Positions 1 to 10,608 of a DNA stretch of 64,000 nucleotides are shown here, piece after piece. A program made the position numbers and the translations under genes. The stretch's first letter is position 1, and each line of letters starts with the position of its first letter. A model generated the notes under the pieces. It was given only the letters and a program-made list of their open reading frames with translations, did not search any database and was not told the DNA's origin. Origin of the DNA: Serripes groenlandicus (taxonomy: Eukaryota > Mollusca > Bivalvia > Cardiida > Cardiidae). Location of the stretch: NCBI GenBank assembly GCA_031761405.1, contig JASEVX010000001.1, positions 23,579,270-23,643,269 on the forward strand, written 5' to 3'.

Positions 1-18
1 TTTGTATCAGAGAAACGG

Positions 19-245
19 TTAACCCTTTCCCTCATACGACAATTCTCGACAGACGACTTTGAACATATTTTGTCAAAAAATTGAATATCTCTGATTGAAT
101 GGGTGACTATGACTAAAAATGGAAGACATGGTGACAAATGGAGAAATTGCTCGTTTTTGTGCAATTTCTTCTTTTGTCACTATGTTTTCAAAAAGCTGTT
201 TGCTGCAGAGGCGTCAGAAAGCGTCTATATGAGGGAGAGGGTTAA
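19..245 (+). mobile_element. TTAA-MITE (reference copy)
   Basis: Bounded by TTAA on both sides. Terminal inverted repeat TTAACCCTTTCCCTCATA, with an inner GCAGCAGACGACTTTGAA / TTCAAA..GTCTGCTGC pair and a central hairpin GAGAAATTGC..GCAATTTCTTC. About 225 bp. TTAA ends with CCC fit a piggyBac-type non-autonomous element. The same family recurs 30 or more times in this window; '+' means the CATACGAC end comes first. Confidence 0.9.
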
Positions 246-905
246 CTAGTTTGATTACGATATATGGAGAATGGTTTCAGTGTACTCACACACCTCATCT
301 AAGACCCAAATTTCAAACAATATTATTTTAACAGGCCAGTGATTTTATTTTCCATGTTTATTATAATCAGGGTCACAAGGTACGGTGCTTTTGCCGTGTA
401 TAAACTCATAATTTCATATACATGTACAGTAAAAATTGTGCTTAAGGCCACTTTGGAATAGCAATCACCCAGACTTCACAAAATCTTTTGAAACCTGTCA
501 GTCCAAAGCTAATTTTTCATTTGTTTCCTTCTTTGCTCAACCAATTATTGCATGAAAACGTGTCGGTCCGAAAGAATTTTTGTCAGTCAGGACTGGAGGA
601 TTGACGACTTTCGTGTAGACTGATCACCTGTCTATAACAACCACATTTAGTTTCCCAATTACTTATGTTCTGCATAAATGACCCTACAAGTAAAGACCAC
701 CTGTGAACAAAGACCATATTGTTGCCTTCCCATGATTGGTCTTAATACACAGGTTTCACTGTACTCCAAACTCCTTTCAACCAAACATAGATGGTTATGT
801 ATAATTTAACTGATCTATTGCAGCAGGTGTGTGGATTTTAGAGAATGACATGCAAATATGATGAGGTAAAATTAGTTCATAAGTATGGAAGTAATTTTAC
901 CCTTT
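246..905. other. AT-rich stretch, nothing recognised
   Basis: No convincing exon, RNA or repeat boundary was seen here. Confidence 0.5.
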
Positions 906-1893
906 TTAACCCTTTCCCTCATATAGACGCTTTCTCACGCCTCTACAGCAGACAGCTTTTTGAAAACATAGTGACAAAAGAAGAAATTGCTCAAAACGAG
1001 CAATTTCTCCTTTTGCTACAATCTTTTCCACTTTAAGTCATCGGTTATCCATACAAATATAGAGATTTTCTATTTTTAGCTCCACTGGCAGAAAGCCAGT
1101 CGAGCTTATGTCATGGCGAATTGTCCGTTGTGCGTGTGTGTGTTAACTTTTTTTCCTTTAAACGACTTCTTCTCATTAACCACTTGGCCAATTTGGTTGA
1201 AACTTCATAGGAAGCATCCTCTCAATGTCCTCTCTTAAATTCCTTCAATTTTTTTTTATCCATCCATAATTCTGGTTTCCATGGCAACCAAAAGAAAAAA
1301 ATAGTGAAAACTTAAAAAATCTTCTTCTCTGAAAGTGTCTGGCCGATTTTCAAATAATTTTGTAGAAATGTCCCTTGGGTGACCCTTTATTAGATTCCTC
1401 CAAGAAATGTTGATTGGTCGAAAAACATGGTCGCCAGAGGGCGGGGCTATTTTGCCTTATATAGCTATAGTGAAAACTTAAAAAATCTTCTTCTCCGAAA
1501 GTGTTGAGCAGATTTTCAAATAATTTTGTAGAAATATTCTTTGGGTGACCCTCTATCAGATTCCTTCAAGCCATGTTGATAAATATGGCCGCCATGGGGT
1601 GGGGCTATTTTGCCTTATTGGCTATGGTGAAAACTTAAAATATCCTCTCCTCCGAAAGTGTCAGGCCGATTTTCAAATAATTTTGCAGAAACATTCCTTG
1701 GGTGACACTCTACAAGATTCCTTTAAGCCATGGTGGTTGTTAAAAAATATGGCCTCTAGGGGGCAGGGCTGTTTGGAGATTTGATTTTTGCCTTATGGCC
1801 GTGGAGCGATACTGGCCCTCTTGGGCCTCTTGTTTGACAAAATATGTTCAAAGTCGTCTGCTGCAGAATTGTCATATGAGGGAAAAGGGTTAA
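906..1893 (-). mobile_element. TTAA-MITE split by a Helentron-like insertion
   Basis: The left part 906-1077 and right part 1839-1893 join to a normal MITE (..TCTATTTTT + GACAAAATATGTTC..). Starts and ends in TTAA. Confidence 0.85.
1078..1838 (-). mobile_element. Helentron-like repeat element (family C) inside a MITE
   Basis: Read on the - strand, it begins AACAAGAGGCCCAAGAGGGC with CGCTCCAC soon after, carries three to four ~160 bp repeats (..CAACATGGCTTGAAGGAATC..), and ends with a hairpin (ACTGGCTTTCTGCCAGT) then GGAGCTAA. It lies in an A/T run of the host MITE without a clear target duplication. Relative: 39065-39705. Confidence 0.7.
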
Positions 1894-2105
1894 CAATTTC
1901 CCACATACAACAAATATGCAGCAGAGGAATTTGAAAACATGGAAAATCACCATAAATGAAGGTGTAATAAATGAAAAAAATTGAAAAAATTGAGGCAAAA
2001 GGATAAATTGCTCGTTTTGAGCAATTTCTCCTTTCATCACATTGTTTTTCAAAAGTCGTCTGCTGCAAAGACATCAAAAAGCTTCTATATGTGGGAAAGG
2101 GTTAA
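1890..2105 (+). mobile_element. TTAA-MITE (CACATACAAC subtype), abutting the previous one
   Basis: Shares the TTAA at 1890-1893 with the preceding copy and ends in TTAA 2102-2105. Ends read CCCACATAC / TATGTGGGAAAGGG. Confidence 0.85.
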
Positions 2106-2796
2106 ATTAAAGCTCAAACTGTGCAGCCTAATACAGGAGACTTCACATCCTTAACAACACCTTTTGAAGTCTTTACAGCAGATGACTTTAGATACCATTG
2201 GTGGAAAAGGAGAAATTGCTCATTATGATTCGTACAGTGATACTTATTATTATCGTCCGAAATCTTTTCAATATACATGTATTGATAAAAACATCTCTCC
2301 TGGACAAACATGCAATTATCATGTCTCTGTAGCTGATTAACTTTGAAAACATTGAGGACAGAGGATAAATTGTAAGAAATAAGTCAAATAAGATTAAAAT
2401 ATTGTCTGAGACAGGAATTGCTTATGTTTAAAATTGTGTTATTGGATTAACAAGGTACACATGTTTAAATAACATGGCAAAATGAAAGGTGCTATAAAAA
2501 ATATCTATGCATTTCATGTTTCAATTCATGGATAGCTTAACCCTTTACCCCTTTGAAATTAAGAGGAACCTGAAAGTTGCTGCTTGCAGTGTGTTTTTAA
2601 GAATCCAGTAGTTATTTCCACTATTTCTCAATTTCCAATGATGCAAAAGAAATCCTTTACCTCATACAGACAATTTTTAAGCCATCTGCAGTAGACAACT
2701 TGTGAAACAAATTCTTCACTGTGTACAATGTTTTCAACTTTGTATCAAAATTATACTTGGACGTTTTCAAAGCATACACTCATATCTGGTAATTTG
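2106..2796. other. Intergenic stretch with decayed MITE pieces
   Basis: Fragments resembling MITE ends occur near 2160-2220, 2538-2560 and 2650-2710. No gene seen. Confidence 0.4.
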
Positions 2797-3003
2797 TTAA
2801 CCCTTTCCCTCATACGACAAAATTAATATGCAGCAGACGACTTTGAACATATTTTTAAAAAAAATAGAAAATCTCTTTAATTGAATGGATAACCTATGAC
2901 TAAAAGTGGAAAATATTGTGGCAAAAGGAGAAATTGCTCATTTTGAGCAATTTCTTCTGTTGTCACTATGTTTTCAAAAAGCCGTCTGCTGCAGAGGCAT
3001 CAC
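2797..3003 (+). mobile_element. TTAA-MITE, 3' truncated
   Basis: Starts TTAACCCTTTCCCTCATACG and runs through the central hairpin, but stops after GCTGCAGAGGCATCA without the terminal repeat. Confidence 0.85.
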
Positions 3004-3478
3004 ATGCCTTGGCAGAGTGACACATTGAGATCCCGTCTCCATCGTATGTACATCAAGCTTTCATTTAATGACATGTTTTAAGGTGACACATGTGTTCCTT
3101 CAAACACTCTTGCTTCAGAGTTGACTGGTTTTGTGAAAAGCTTAGGATAAAAGACATCTTTCCTTTTTCCCACAATATTTTCAAAAATTGTCTGTATCAA
3201 GAAAAGGTTTTAGTATTTTTCAAAATTGACAGTCACTCGTTTGACAAAACATTCTATAACATTTGAGTATGGTATAGCAGATAAAGGGGGTTAAGTCTTT
3301 CGTCCATTATCATCAAAATTATCTAGTTTTCCTTAATGTTGAATGTTATGAATTTTGTAATAAATTTTTAAAGTGTTTTTTGTTTGTTTTTCCCCAAACT
3401 AGAAATGGGCCTTTCCTTCAACATATTTATTTGTAGCTCCTTCAAATCTTCTTCTCTATAACTACTGGTCTGATTTTT

Positions 3479-3870
3479 AAACAAGAGGACCATGATAGCC
3501 CTGGTTCGCTCACCTGGTTATGCCAACCACATAGTCAATCACGATAACTCATTGTGTTGTCAGGTAAGCTATTACTAGTGTTAACAAGATTTTCCTTCAA
3601 TTTGGCCTAGTGACCTAGTTTAGTCTAGATATTAAAACATCCATTTTGACGTTTCAACATGCGTATTCAAAAATACGGTTTCCAGAGTATTAACAAATTT
3701 TCCTTCAATTTTGGCCTAGTGACCTAGTTTTTGACCCGACATAACCCATATTCAAAACTTGGCCTAAATATCATCAATGTTAACACGATTATTATAACAT
3801 TTATTATAACATTTGGCCTAGTGACCTAGTTTTGAACTTGGCCAAGACCAACATTCTGACAATGTTTCAA
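3479..3870 (+). mobile_element. Helentron-like element, 5' end with family-B repeats
   Basis: Begins AACAAGAGGACCATGATAGC, then TCGCTCACCTG, and continues into about three degenerate units with TTGGCCTAGTGACCTAGTTT roughly 105 bp apart. No matching 3' hairpin follows. Confidence 0.6.
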
Positions 3871-4220
3871 ACAAGTATGCGACGATGGTTCTCTCTTGTC
3901 TACTCTCACGACACCGCACGAATAATGAAACAAGCTATCGAGTTGTCGCGAGAACAGCGTCAAATTCACTTGAATCTTTCTTCTCCTTGTGTAAAAGTAC
4001 GGGAAACGGAAGTTGTAATGGCTATGTGAAGTGCTCTCTGGTTGGTCGTGTCCGGATTTTTAGCCAATAAGCGATCAGGTAATAGGAAAGCATTTCTTTT
4101 TGTGTCGATATATTTAGTTTTGACGTGTCTGCGTTTTTCGCGGAAATGGTACCCCTTACGGCAACTCAAATATTAAGAAAACGAAGAGACGGATCAAAAA
4201 TCGGGACGATCATTCGATGT
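3871..4220. other. Less AT-rich unique stretch
   Basis: Open on both strands for 60-70 codons but with no recognisable motif. May belong to the duplicated repeat that follows. Confidence 0.35.
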
Positions 4221-4922
4221 AGCAACTGATGGGCTACACAACGCACACCGAGTGGTTTCTAAATTCGAAAAACTGTGGTTTTCGCCCGTTTTCATAGCAA
4301 CGGTGGTTTCTATGGCGACCATACTACAAAAGGAACAACTAGAGCCTAGACCCTTCATCCCTTCCAAGTTTGGTCGAAATCCGTTGAATAGTTTTGGCGC
4401 TACGCTTGCCACAAACAAACAAACAAACGGACAGAAACGAAGACCGACTTTAAGGGTCTCTAGAAGAGTGAACCAACAGAAACGAAGACCGACTTAAAGG
4501 GTCTCTAGACACAACGCACACCGAGTGGTTTCTAAATTAAAAAAACTGGGAGGAGATAGTTTTCCTGCGAAAACTGGTTTTCGCCCGTTTCTTGGTCGTG
4601 TCCGGATTTTTAACCAGTTTTCCGCGGAAATGGTACCCCTTACAGCAACTCAAATAAGGGTCAACTGATGGGCTACACAACGCACACCGAGTGGTTTCTA
4701 AATTCGAAAAACTGTGGGAGGAGATAGTTTTCCTGCGAAAACTGGTTTTCGCCCGTTCCCATAGCAACGGAGGTTTCTATGGCGACCATACTACAAAAGG
4801 AACAACTAGAGCCTAGACCTTTCATCCCTACCAAGTTTGGTCCAAATCCGTTGAATAGTTTTGGCGCTACGCTTGCCACAAACAAACAAACAAACAAACG
4901 GACAGAAACGAAGACCGAGAAG
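4221..4922 (+). repeat. Direct duplication of a ~270 bp segment
   Basis: CACAACGCACACCGAGTGGT occurs three times (about 4227, 4510, 4678), and the block from CATAGCAACGG to GCGCTACGCTTGCCACAAAC occurs twice (4296-4435, 4750-4900), each ending in (AAAC)n CGGACAGAAACGAAGACCGA. Probably an older transposable element. Confidence 0.75.
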
Positions 4923-5474
4923 AGAGAACCAATATTTAACTGCAAATATCTAGGAAAATTTGATCAGGAGTGCAAATGAAACAGCAAAGAGTGGACACTG
5001 TTAATGATAAAGCTTATCAGTAAAGGCCATTTGTATCTTGAAATGGCTAACTGTATTTTGCGGAACGGAACGGAACGGAACGAAACGGAACGGAACAAGT
5101 GATGGGGCACCAGACAGGGAATATCTGTTTTCATACTTATATATTGTACCTGCGTTTTAATCAACATTTAGTAATATCTGGTTCAGGAGGGACATACTGT
5201 TATTAACTGTCCCTTGTATGAGTCGACATAAATAAATAAATAATAAATCAAAAGTTGTGTCTTTAATCACGTATGCATGTCTTTACTGTCATACGATAGA
5301 AATATATATCATTTGCGGAGTTAAATCTATAACTCTGTGAAAGCTAGTGAGGAATAATCGGCAGATATTCATGAAGAACTGGTCAAACTAAAACCCATAG
5401 CAAGTGAACTTTGATTTACCTCCAGACGTCACTATTATGCACAGGTTACAAGTAATGAATAGTTATGTAGGTCG

Positions 5475-5546
5475 TTGTTCCGTTCCGTTCCGCAAAATAC
5501 AGTTACCCACACGGGTAACTGTATAATGCGGAACGGAACGGAACAA
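5475..5546 (+). repeat. GGAAC hairpin copy 1
   Basis: 72 bp near-perfect palindrome. Arms TTGTTCCGTTCCGTTCCGCA / TGCGGAACGGAACGGAACAA, with an inner stem ACAGTTACC / GGTAACTGT and a CACA-type loop. An (AT)n run follows. Confidence 0.9.
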
Positions 5547-6555
5547 TATATATATATATATAATTCCAACCATTAGGCAAGTGAACTTTGATTTACCGCT
5601 AGACGTTCCTACATGTATTTTGCACATCTTTACAAGAACCAGGGCTCGAAATCTGGTCATCTAGTCCCAGAGGCGAACACACGTCCGCGTCGCTACAAAA
5701 CCTAGCTATGTAGCAAGGCAAGGCAATATAAGTTTTCCATTATACATTCACAAATCTGCATATTACGTACCAAAGTGACAGACCCCTCTTCTACAAAGTC
5801 TCCCTCTTTATGGAAATTCTACCTCGAAACCTTTGCAGTTTCAACAACTACTACTCTCTTACATTACCATTGGTTATTTCCGTTGGGCGCAATTGCAACC
5901 TATCTGAAAAAGTTCGACCAAATCAGGGGTCGAACTCCAGACTTATTGTTCACATCGATATGTTAGGTATTGTAACCTGTGTACAATCGAACTCCCCACT
6001 ACAGTCTTCTTTTTGTTACAGTCCGTCTTGCCACATATGTTTGAACCTATTTGTGAAAGATGATCAAAGCTTGTCAAAGTGACTATGTGCAAGCGGTGCT
6101 TTAGAAACACCACGTGTAGAGAAAGATACCAATGCATGCGCACCCATGCTCGAAACAATAAAGGTTTAATCTGTGCTCAGAATGAGCTTTCAAACATCTG
6201 ATTGGTTGATTAACACACATTTGTAGAAGTAAAGAGTGTTCTCTAACTTAGCAGTCACGTGACAGTGACAGTTCAACGTGCAGGAGGAATATTCATTTAT
6301 TGGTTATTTCGGTTTTACGCTGTTTCAATAATATTCCAGTTGCAACGGGGATGTATGAGCCAGCGCATGAGAAACGCTAAAAGTTGGCTTCTGTGAACAT
6401 TATATAACATCAAGATCAGCTAGTGCATACGAACAGTCTGATCAATATCTACTGTTGATACATGTTGATTCGAACCCATAGCAGGGGAACTTTGATTAAC
6501 CTCTAGACGTCACTATTATGTACATGTTACAAGTAATGGATAGTTCTGAAGGTCG

Positions 6556-6627
6556 TTGTTCCGTTCCGTTCCGCAAAATACAGATACACACACAGGTAAC
6601 TGTATAATGCGGAACGGAACGGAACAA
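6556..6627 (+). repeat. GGAAC hairpin copy 2
   Basis: Same 72 bp hairpin; inner stem slightly mismatched (ACAGATACAC). (AT)n follows. Confidence 0.88.
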
Positions 6628-6917
6628 TATATATATATATATATATATCTTTATATTAATTGTTGAAAGAATAATTACATTCATTATAAGTAGTTCATTA
6701 TCAAATGAATATTGTAAAAAGGTAAGAATCTAAAGCGTGCAGACTCAATTAACTAAATCGTTATACGTGTGTTGTGTTTTGTGAATGCATTTTGCAAATG
6801 TTTTAAAAAAAATGGTGGTGGGGGCGGGGACTCGAACCCATAGCAAGTGAACTTTGATTTACCTCTTGACGTTACTATTATGCACATGTTGCAAGTAATG
6901 AATAGTTATGTATCTCA

Positions 6918-6989
6918 TTGTTCCGTTCCGTTCCGCAAAATACAGTTACCCACACAGGTAACTGTATAATGCGGAACGGAACGGAACAA
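6918..6989 (+). repeat. GGAAC hairpin copy 3
   Basis: Same 72 bp hairpin; straddles the inner edge of the left arm. (AT)n follows. Confidence 0.88.
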
Positions 6990-7106
6990 TATATATATAT
7001 ATATTCCAACCATTAGGTAAATGGACTTTAATTTACCGCTAGACGTTCCTATTATGCACATCTTTATAAGAAATGAATAGTTTGATAGGTCGTTCCGTTT
7101 CAATGA

Positions 7107-7375
7107 ATTCAATGTTTGTTTGGGGTTTTGCGCTGCTTTCAACAATATATTTCAGTTATATCACGGTGTTTCCTGGGTAAGTTACCAGCACTACTTGTCT
7201 ATTTATCTTGACACCAGGGAGTCAGTCGTCATGCTAACCCCACAACACTGAGCGCGAAGGAGGGAAAGTCATTACTACTATTTTTAAAGTATTTGGTATG
7301 ACCCGGTCAGGGATAGAAAATGACACCTCCCGCACCGAGGCGAACGCTCTACCACTACATCATCGATGCGGTCAA
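7107..7375 (-). mobile_element. tRNA-derived SINE (family 2)
   Basis: Read on the - strand, it starts with a tRNA-like head (GTAGTGGTAGAGCGTTCGCC box A, then a decayed box B), continues with a body (GGGTCATACCAAATACTTT..., CCTGGTGTCAAGATAAATAG) and ends near CCCCAAACAAACATTG. Diverged copies at 39922-40135, 61385-61535 and 61930-62120, all on the - strand. Confidence 0.7.
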
Positions 7376-7880
7376 TATTCTTAATTAAACCTCACTCAAT
7401 ATTAATGAAATTCCGAGTAAGAACTCAAGTGAATATTTTTTTCATCTTTAAACCTATTTTTTTTTTCGAAGTGTCTGTTAGCTGTATGAATAGTTAGAAT
7501 GTTTGGTACTTAACACCGCTTTCACGTGTAGTTCAGTAACATTACATCTGCTAGATCATCAACGTGTAACCCATCTGAAAAAAACTCGACCCGACCAGAG
7601 CTCGAATTCTGTCCTCTAGTCCCAGAGGCGAACACTCGTCCGTTTGAACCTATTGGTGAAAGATTATCGAAGCTTGTCAACATGACTATGTGCAAGCGGT
7701 GCTAAAAGTTGGCTTCTGTGAACAGTATATAACATCAAGATCAGCTAGTGCATACAAACAGTCTGATCAATATCTACTGTTGATACATGTTGATTCGAAC
7801 CCATAGCAGGGGAACTTTGATTAACCTCTAGACGTCACTTTTATGCACATGTTACAAGTAATGAATAGTTCTGTAGGTCG

Positions 7881-7947
7881 TTGTTCCGTTCCGTTCCGCA
7901 ATATACAGTTACCCACACTGGTAACTGTATAATGCGGAACGGAACAA
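7881..7947 (+). repeat. GGAAC hairpin copy 4
   Basis: 67 bp variant; the right GGAAC run is one unit shorter. (AT)n then an AT-rich flank follow. Confidence 0.88.
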
Positions 7948-7962
7948 TATATATATATATAT

Positions 7963-8105
7963 CTTTATATTAATTGTTGAAAGAATAATTACATTATCAG
8001 TAGTTCATTCTCAAATGAATATTGTTTTCTTCTCAGAAGAAAACAATATTCATTTGAGAATGAACTACTGATAATGTAATTATTCTTTCAACAATTAATA
8101 TAAAG
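7963..8105. repeat. Perfect 143 bp palindrome
   Basis: Centre at 8034. The 71 bp arms (from CTTTATATTAATTGTTGAAA inwards) are exact reverse complements with a one-base centre. The arm sequence also recurs singly near 6648, 9007, 9225 and 10490. Confidence 0.92.
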
Positions 8106-8366
8106 AAGTTCTGTTATGGGTTTGTCGGGTGAATGCATTGTGTGGTTACGAACAAAATTACATGGAATAACCCATAGCGAGTTTGCTGTTATTTTCTACT
8201 CAACAAAGTTAGACACTAAACAACGGACCCGAACACTCACCATCATTCACAAAACCGATGACAAAACATTTTAATACATAATCCTATTACACCGTCACTA
8301 GTATGCACGTTGTTATAACATATATGTTTAATATTTGGATTTGAACTGGTACAGAGTCCATTAATA

Positions 8367-8438
8367 TTGTTCCGTTCCGTTCCGCATTATACAGTTACCT
8401 GTGTGGGTAACTGTATTTTGCGGAACGGAACGGAACAA
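8367..8438 (-). repeat. GGAAC hairpin copy 5
   Basis: 72 bp hairpin in the opposite orientation (ATTAT-side arm first), followed by the CATAACTATTCATTACTTGC flank. Confidence 0.88.
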
Positions 8439-9056
8439 TGAAATACATAACTATTCATTACTTGCAACATGTGCATAATAGTAACATCTAGAGGTAAATC
8501 AAAGTTCACTTGCTATGGGTTCGAGTTTCCCCTCCACAAGACAGCCACAATTGCTCTTGATAAGAATGTAAAAACAATGGTAACTTTGTTATTTCTTCTT
8601 TATTTTTAATGAAACATCGCGCAGTCTACGCCGCTTACATTGTCCTATCTCCGGTTGTTTACAGGAGTTTGATTGGTGGTCTAGTTTTTTCAAACACTTT
8701 GACGAACCTGTTCTCAAAATCCAGTTTGGGTAATGCTCCGGCTGTCGGCGATATTGATAAATTTTGAGAAAAGGTTCATAGAAGTGTTTGGAGAAACTAA
8801 ACCACTTATCAAACTCCGTTGAAAAACCTGAGATAGGGCTCTGTAAGCGACGTAGACTGCGCCAAGTTTCATTAAAAATGATGAAGAAATAAAAAAGTTA
8901 TCTTTGTTTTTTCTTCTAAACCGAAGTAAAATACTTCTGTGCACCGTAGCATTTGTGACGTCAAAGTGGTATACGCACACTGACAATATTCATTTGATAA
9001 TGAACTACTTATAATGTAATTATTCTTTCAGCAATTAATATAAAGATATATATATA

Positions 9057-9128
9057 CTGTTCCGTTCCGTTCCGCATTATACAGTTACCTGTGTGGGTAA
9101 CTGTATTTTGCGGAACGGAACGGAACAA
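9057..9128 (-). repeat. GGAAC hairpin copy 6
   Basis: 72 bp hairpin, opposite orientation, preceded by a short (AT)n run and the AATTAATATAAAG flank. Confidence 0.88.
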
Positions 9129-9271
9129 CGACACAAAACACAACACACGTATAACGCTTTGGTTAATTGATTCTGCATGCTTTATATTCTTACCTTTTAA
9201 CAATATTCATTTGATAATGAACTACTTATAATGTGATTATTCTTTCAACAATTAATATAAAGATATATATA

Positions 9272-9348
9272 TTGTTCCGTTCCGTTCCGCAGTATACAGT
9301 TACCTGTGTGGGTAACTGTATTTTGCGGAACGGAACGGAACGGAACAA
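9272..9348 (-). repeat. GGAAC hairpin copy 7
   Basis: 77 bp variant with an extra GGAAC unit, opposite orientation; only about 140 bp from copy 6, with the same flanks. Confidence 0.88.
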
Positions 9349-9559
9349 CGACCTACATAACTATCCATTATTTGTAACATGTGGATACTAGTGACGTCTA
9401 GAGGTAAATCAAAGTTCACTTGCTATGGGTTCGAAACAACATGTATCAACAGTAGATCTTGATCAGACTTGGCGGATGCACTAGCTGATCTTGATCTTAT
9501 ATACTCCTACTGTACGTTGAACTGTCACTGTCACGTGGCTGCTAATGCTTCCGTTACAC

Positions 9560-10095
9560 CCAACTAGTTCTCAGAACGTCCGACCCCGTCCTACACAAAT
9601 AGTAGAACGGGTTGTGAACTGGCTAGAACGTGTAGATTTAGCAGGAAAATGTATATAAAACGAGCATAGTTAGTTCACAAACAGTTCCCAATACGTCCAT
9701 CTAGTCCTTATCCCGTCTACAGTCCCGTTATATAAAGTTCAGATCGGGTAAAATTGCCCCATTCTCCTCATGGGGACACCGTTTCCAACCAGTTCAAACT
9801 CGTCTTTAGTCAGTTCGAACCCGTTCACAACTAGTTCTACTACGTTCCTTATACGTCGAAATCCGTTCTAACTAGTTCGTAACTCGACCGAGACAGTCGA
9901 ACTCATTCTGAGAACGTCCTCTTCTCATTCCTGGTCCGTTCAGAACGTAATTGCAATCACGTCCTAACCGGACGGATATAAAAACCCGGTACGTTTCTGC
10001 CAGTCCTCAATCTCGTTCACCGCTTCAAGCTGTGAAGACGAACTCCACAACAATTGTGACAAACATCGTAACCATCTCTCATCCTTGTGATCATC
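9560..10095 (+). promoter_or_regulatory. Trapped promoter-like segment with TATA box
   Basis: Less AT-rich than its surroundings and packed with short motifs (AGTTC, GAACT, ACGTC, CGTCC). It holds TATAAAA at 9977-9983 and a CAGTCC initiator-like site about 25 bp on (10001), followed by a 90 bp leader and an ATG. The spacing fits a core promoter. It sits between fold-back repeats and looks like the 5' end of a gene or retroelement. Confidence 0.45.
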
Positions 10096-10230
10096 ATGCC
10101 TCCAAGGAAGGGTAGAGCCAGACAAACAGGGTGTGCTAAAGCTGCCACTACTAAAAGAATCCAAAGCACCTGTTCAACTGAAGCCCGTTCAGATCACCCC
10201 AAAGTTCCTGAGCCCGGAACGGAACAATGA
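10096..10230 (+). pseudogene. 5'-truncated-in-3' ORF fragment (44 codons) behind the trapped promoter
   Basis: Begins MPPRKGRARQTGCAKAATTK, a basic start like that of some retroelement gag or DNA-binding proteins. After ...KVPEPG the frame runs into the GGAAC repeat (GTEQ) and stops at 10228-10230, so the 3' part of the gene is missing. Product not recognised. Confidence 0.4.
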
Positions 10231-10316
10231 AATACATAACTATTCATTACTTGCAACATGTGCATAATAGTAACGTCTAGAGGTAAATTAAAGTTCACTT
10301 GCTATGTGTTCGAGTC

Positions 10317-10350
10317 CCCCCCCCCCCCCCCCCCCACCCCCCCCCCCCCC
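10317..10350 (+). repeat. Poly-C tract
   Basis: About 34 bases, nearly all C with one A. The mirror position in the left arm (near 6826) is a short GGTGGTGGGGGCGGGG run, so the two arms differ here. The G-rich strand could form a quadruplex. Confidence 0.9.
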
Positions 10351-10536
10351 CGCTACCACCACACACAAAAAAAAAAATATTCGCAAAATGCATTCACAAA
10401 ACACAACACACGTATAACGATTTAGTTAATTGATTCTGCATGCTTTAGATTCTTACCTTTTTACAATATTCATTTGAGAATGAACTGATAATGTAATTAT
10501 TCTTAAAAGCAATTAATATAAAGATATATATATATA

Positions 10537-10608
10537 TTGTTCCGTTCCGTTCCGCATTATACAGTTACCTGTGTGGGTAACTGTATTTTGCGGAACGGAA
10601 CGGAACAA
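10537..10608 (-). repeat. GGAAC hairpin copy 8
   Basis: 72 bp hairpin in the right arm; mirror of copy 2. Confidence 0.9.

Larger units (their letters stand above)
5045..6929 (+). repeat. Left arm of the fold-back structure
   Basis: Reverse complement of 10216-12104. Contains hairpins at 5475-5546 and 6556-6627, the start of the hairpin at 6918, (AT)n runs and a repeated flank (TAGACGTCACTATTATGCAC). Open frames in it are mirrored on the other strand of the right arm and are not judged coding. Confidence 0.85.

Noticed and set aside
845..1036. Small ORFs repeated at many sites (e.g. with [18 protein letters not shown] products)
   Set aside because: These are translations of the TTAA-MITE ends and recur wherever a copy lies.
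4194..4945. ORFs of 75-90 codons on both strands
   Set aside because: They fall in the duplicated repeat block and in (AAAC)n runs; no motif supports a protein.
5775..6158. Open frames in the fold-back arms (also mirrored at 10967-11389)
   Set aside because: They occur on both strands, have no protein-like motifs and repeat only because the DNA is an inverted duplication.
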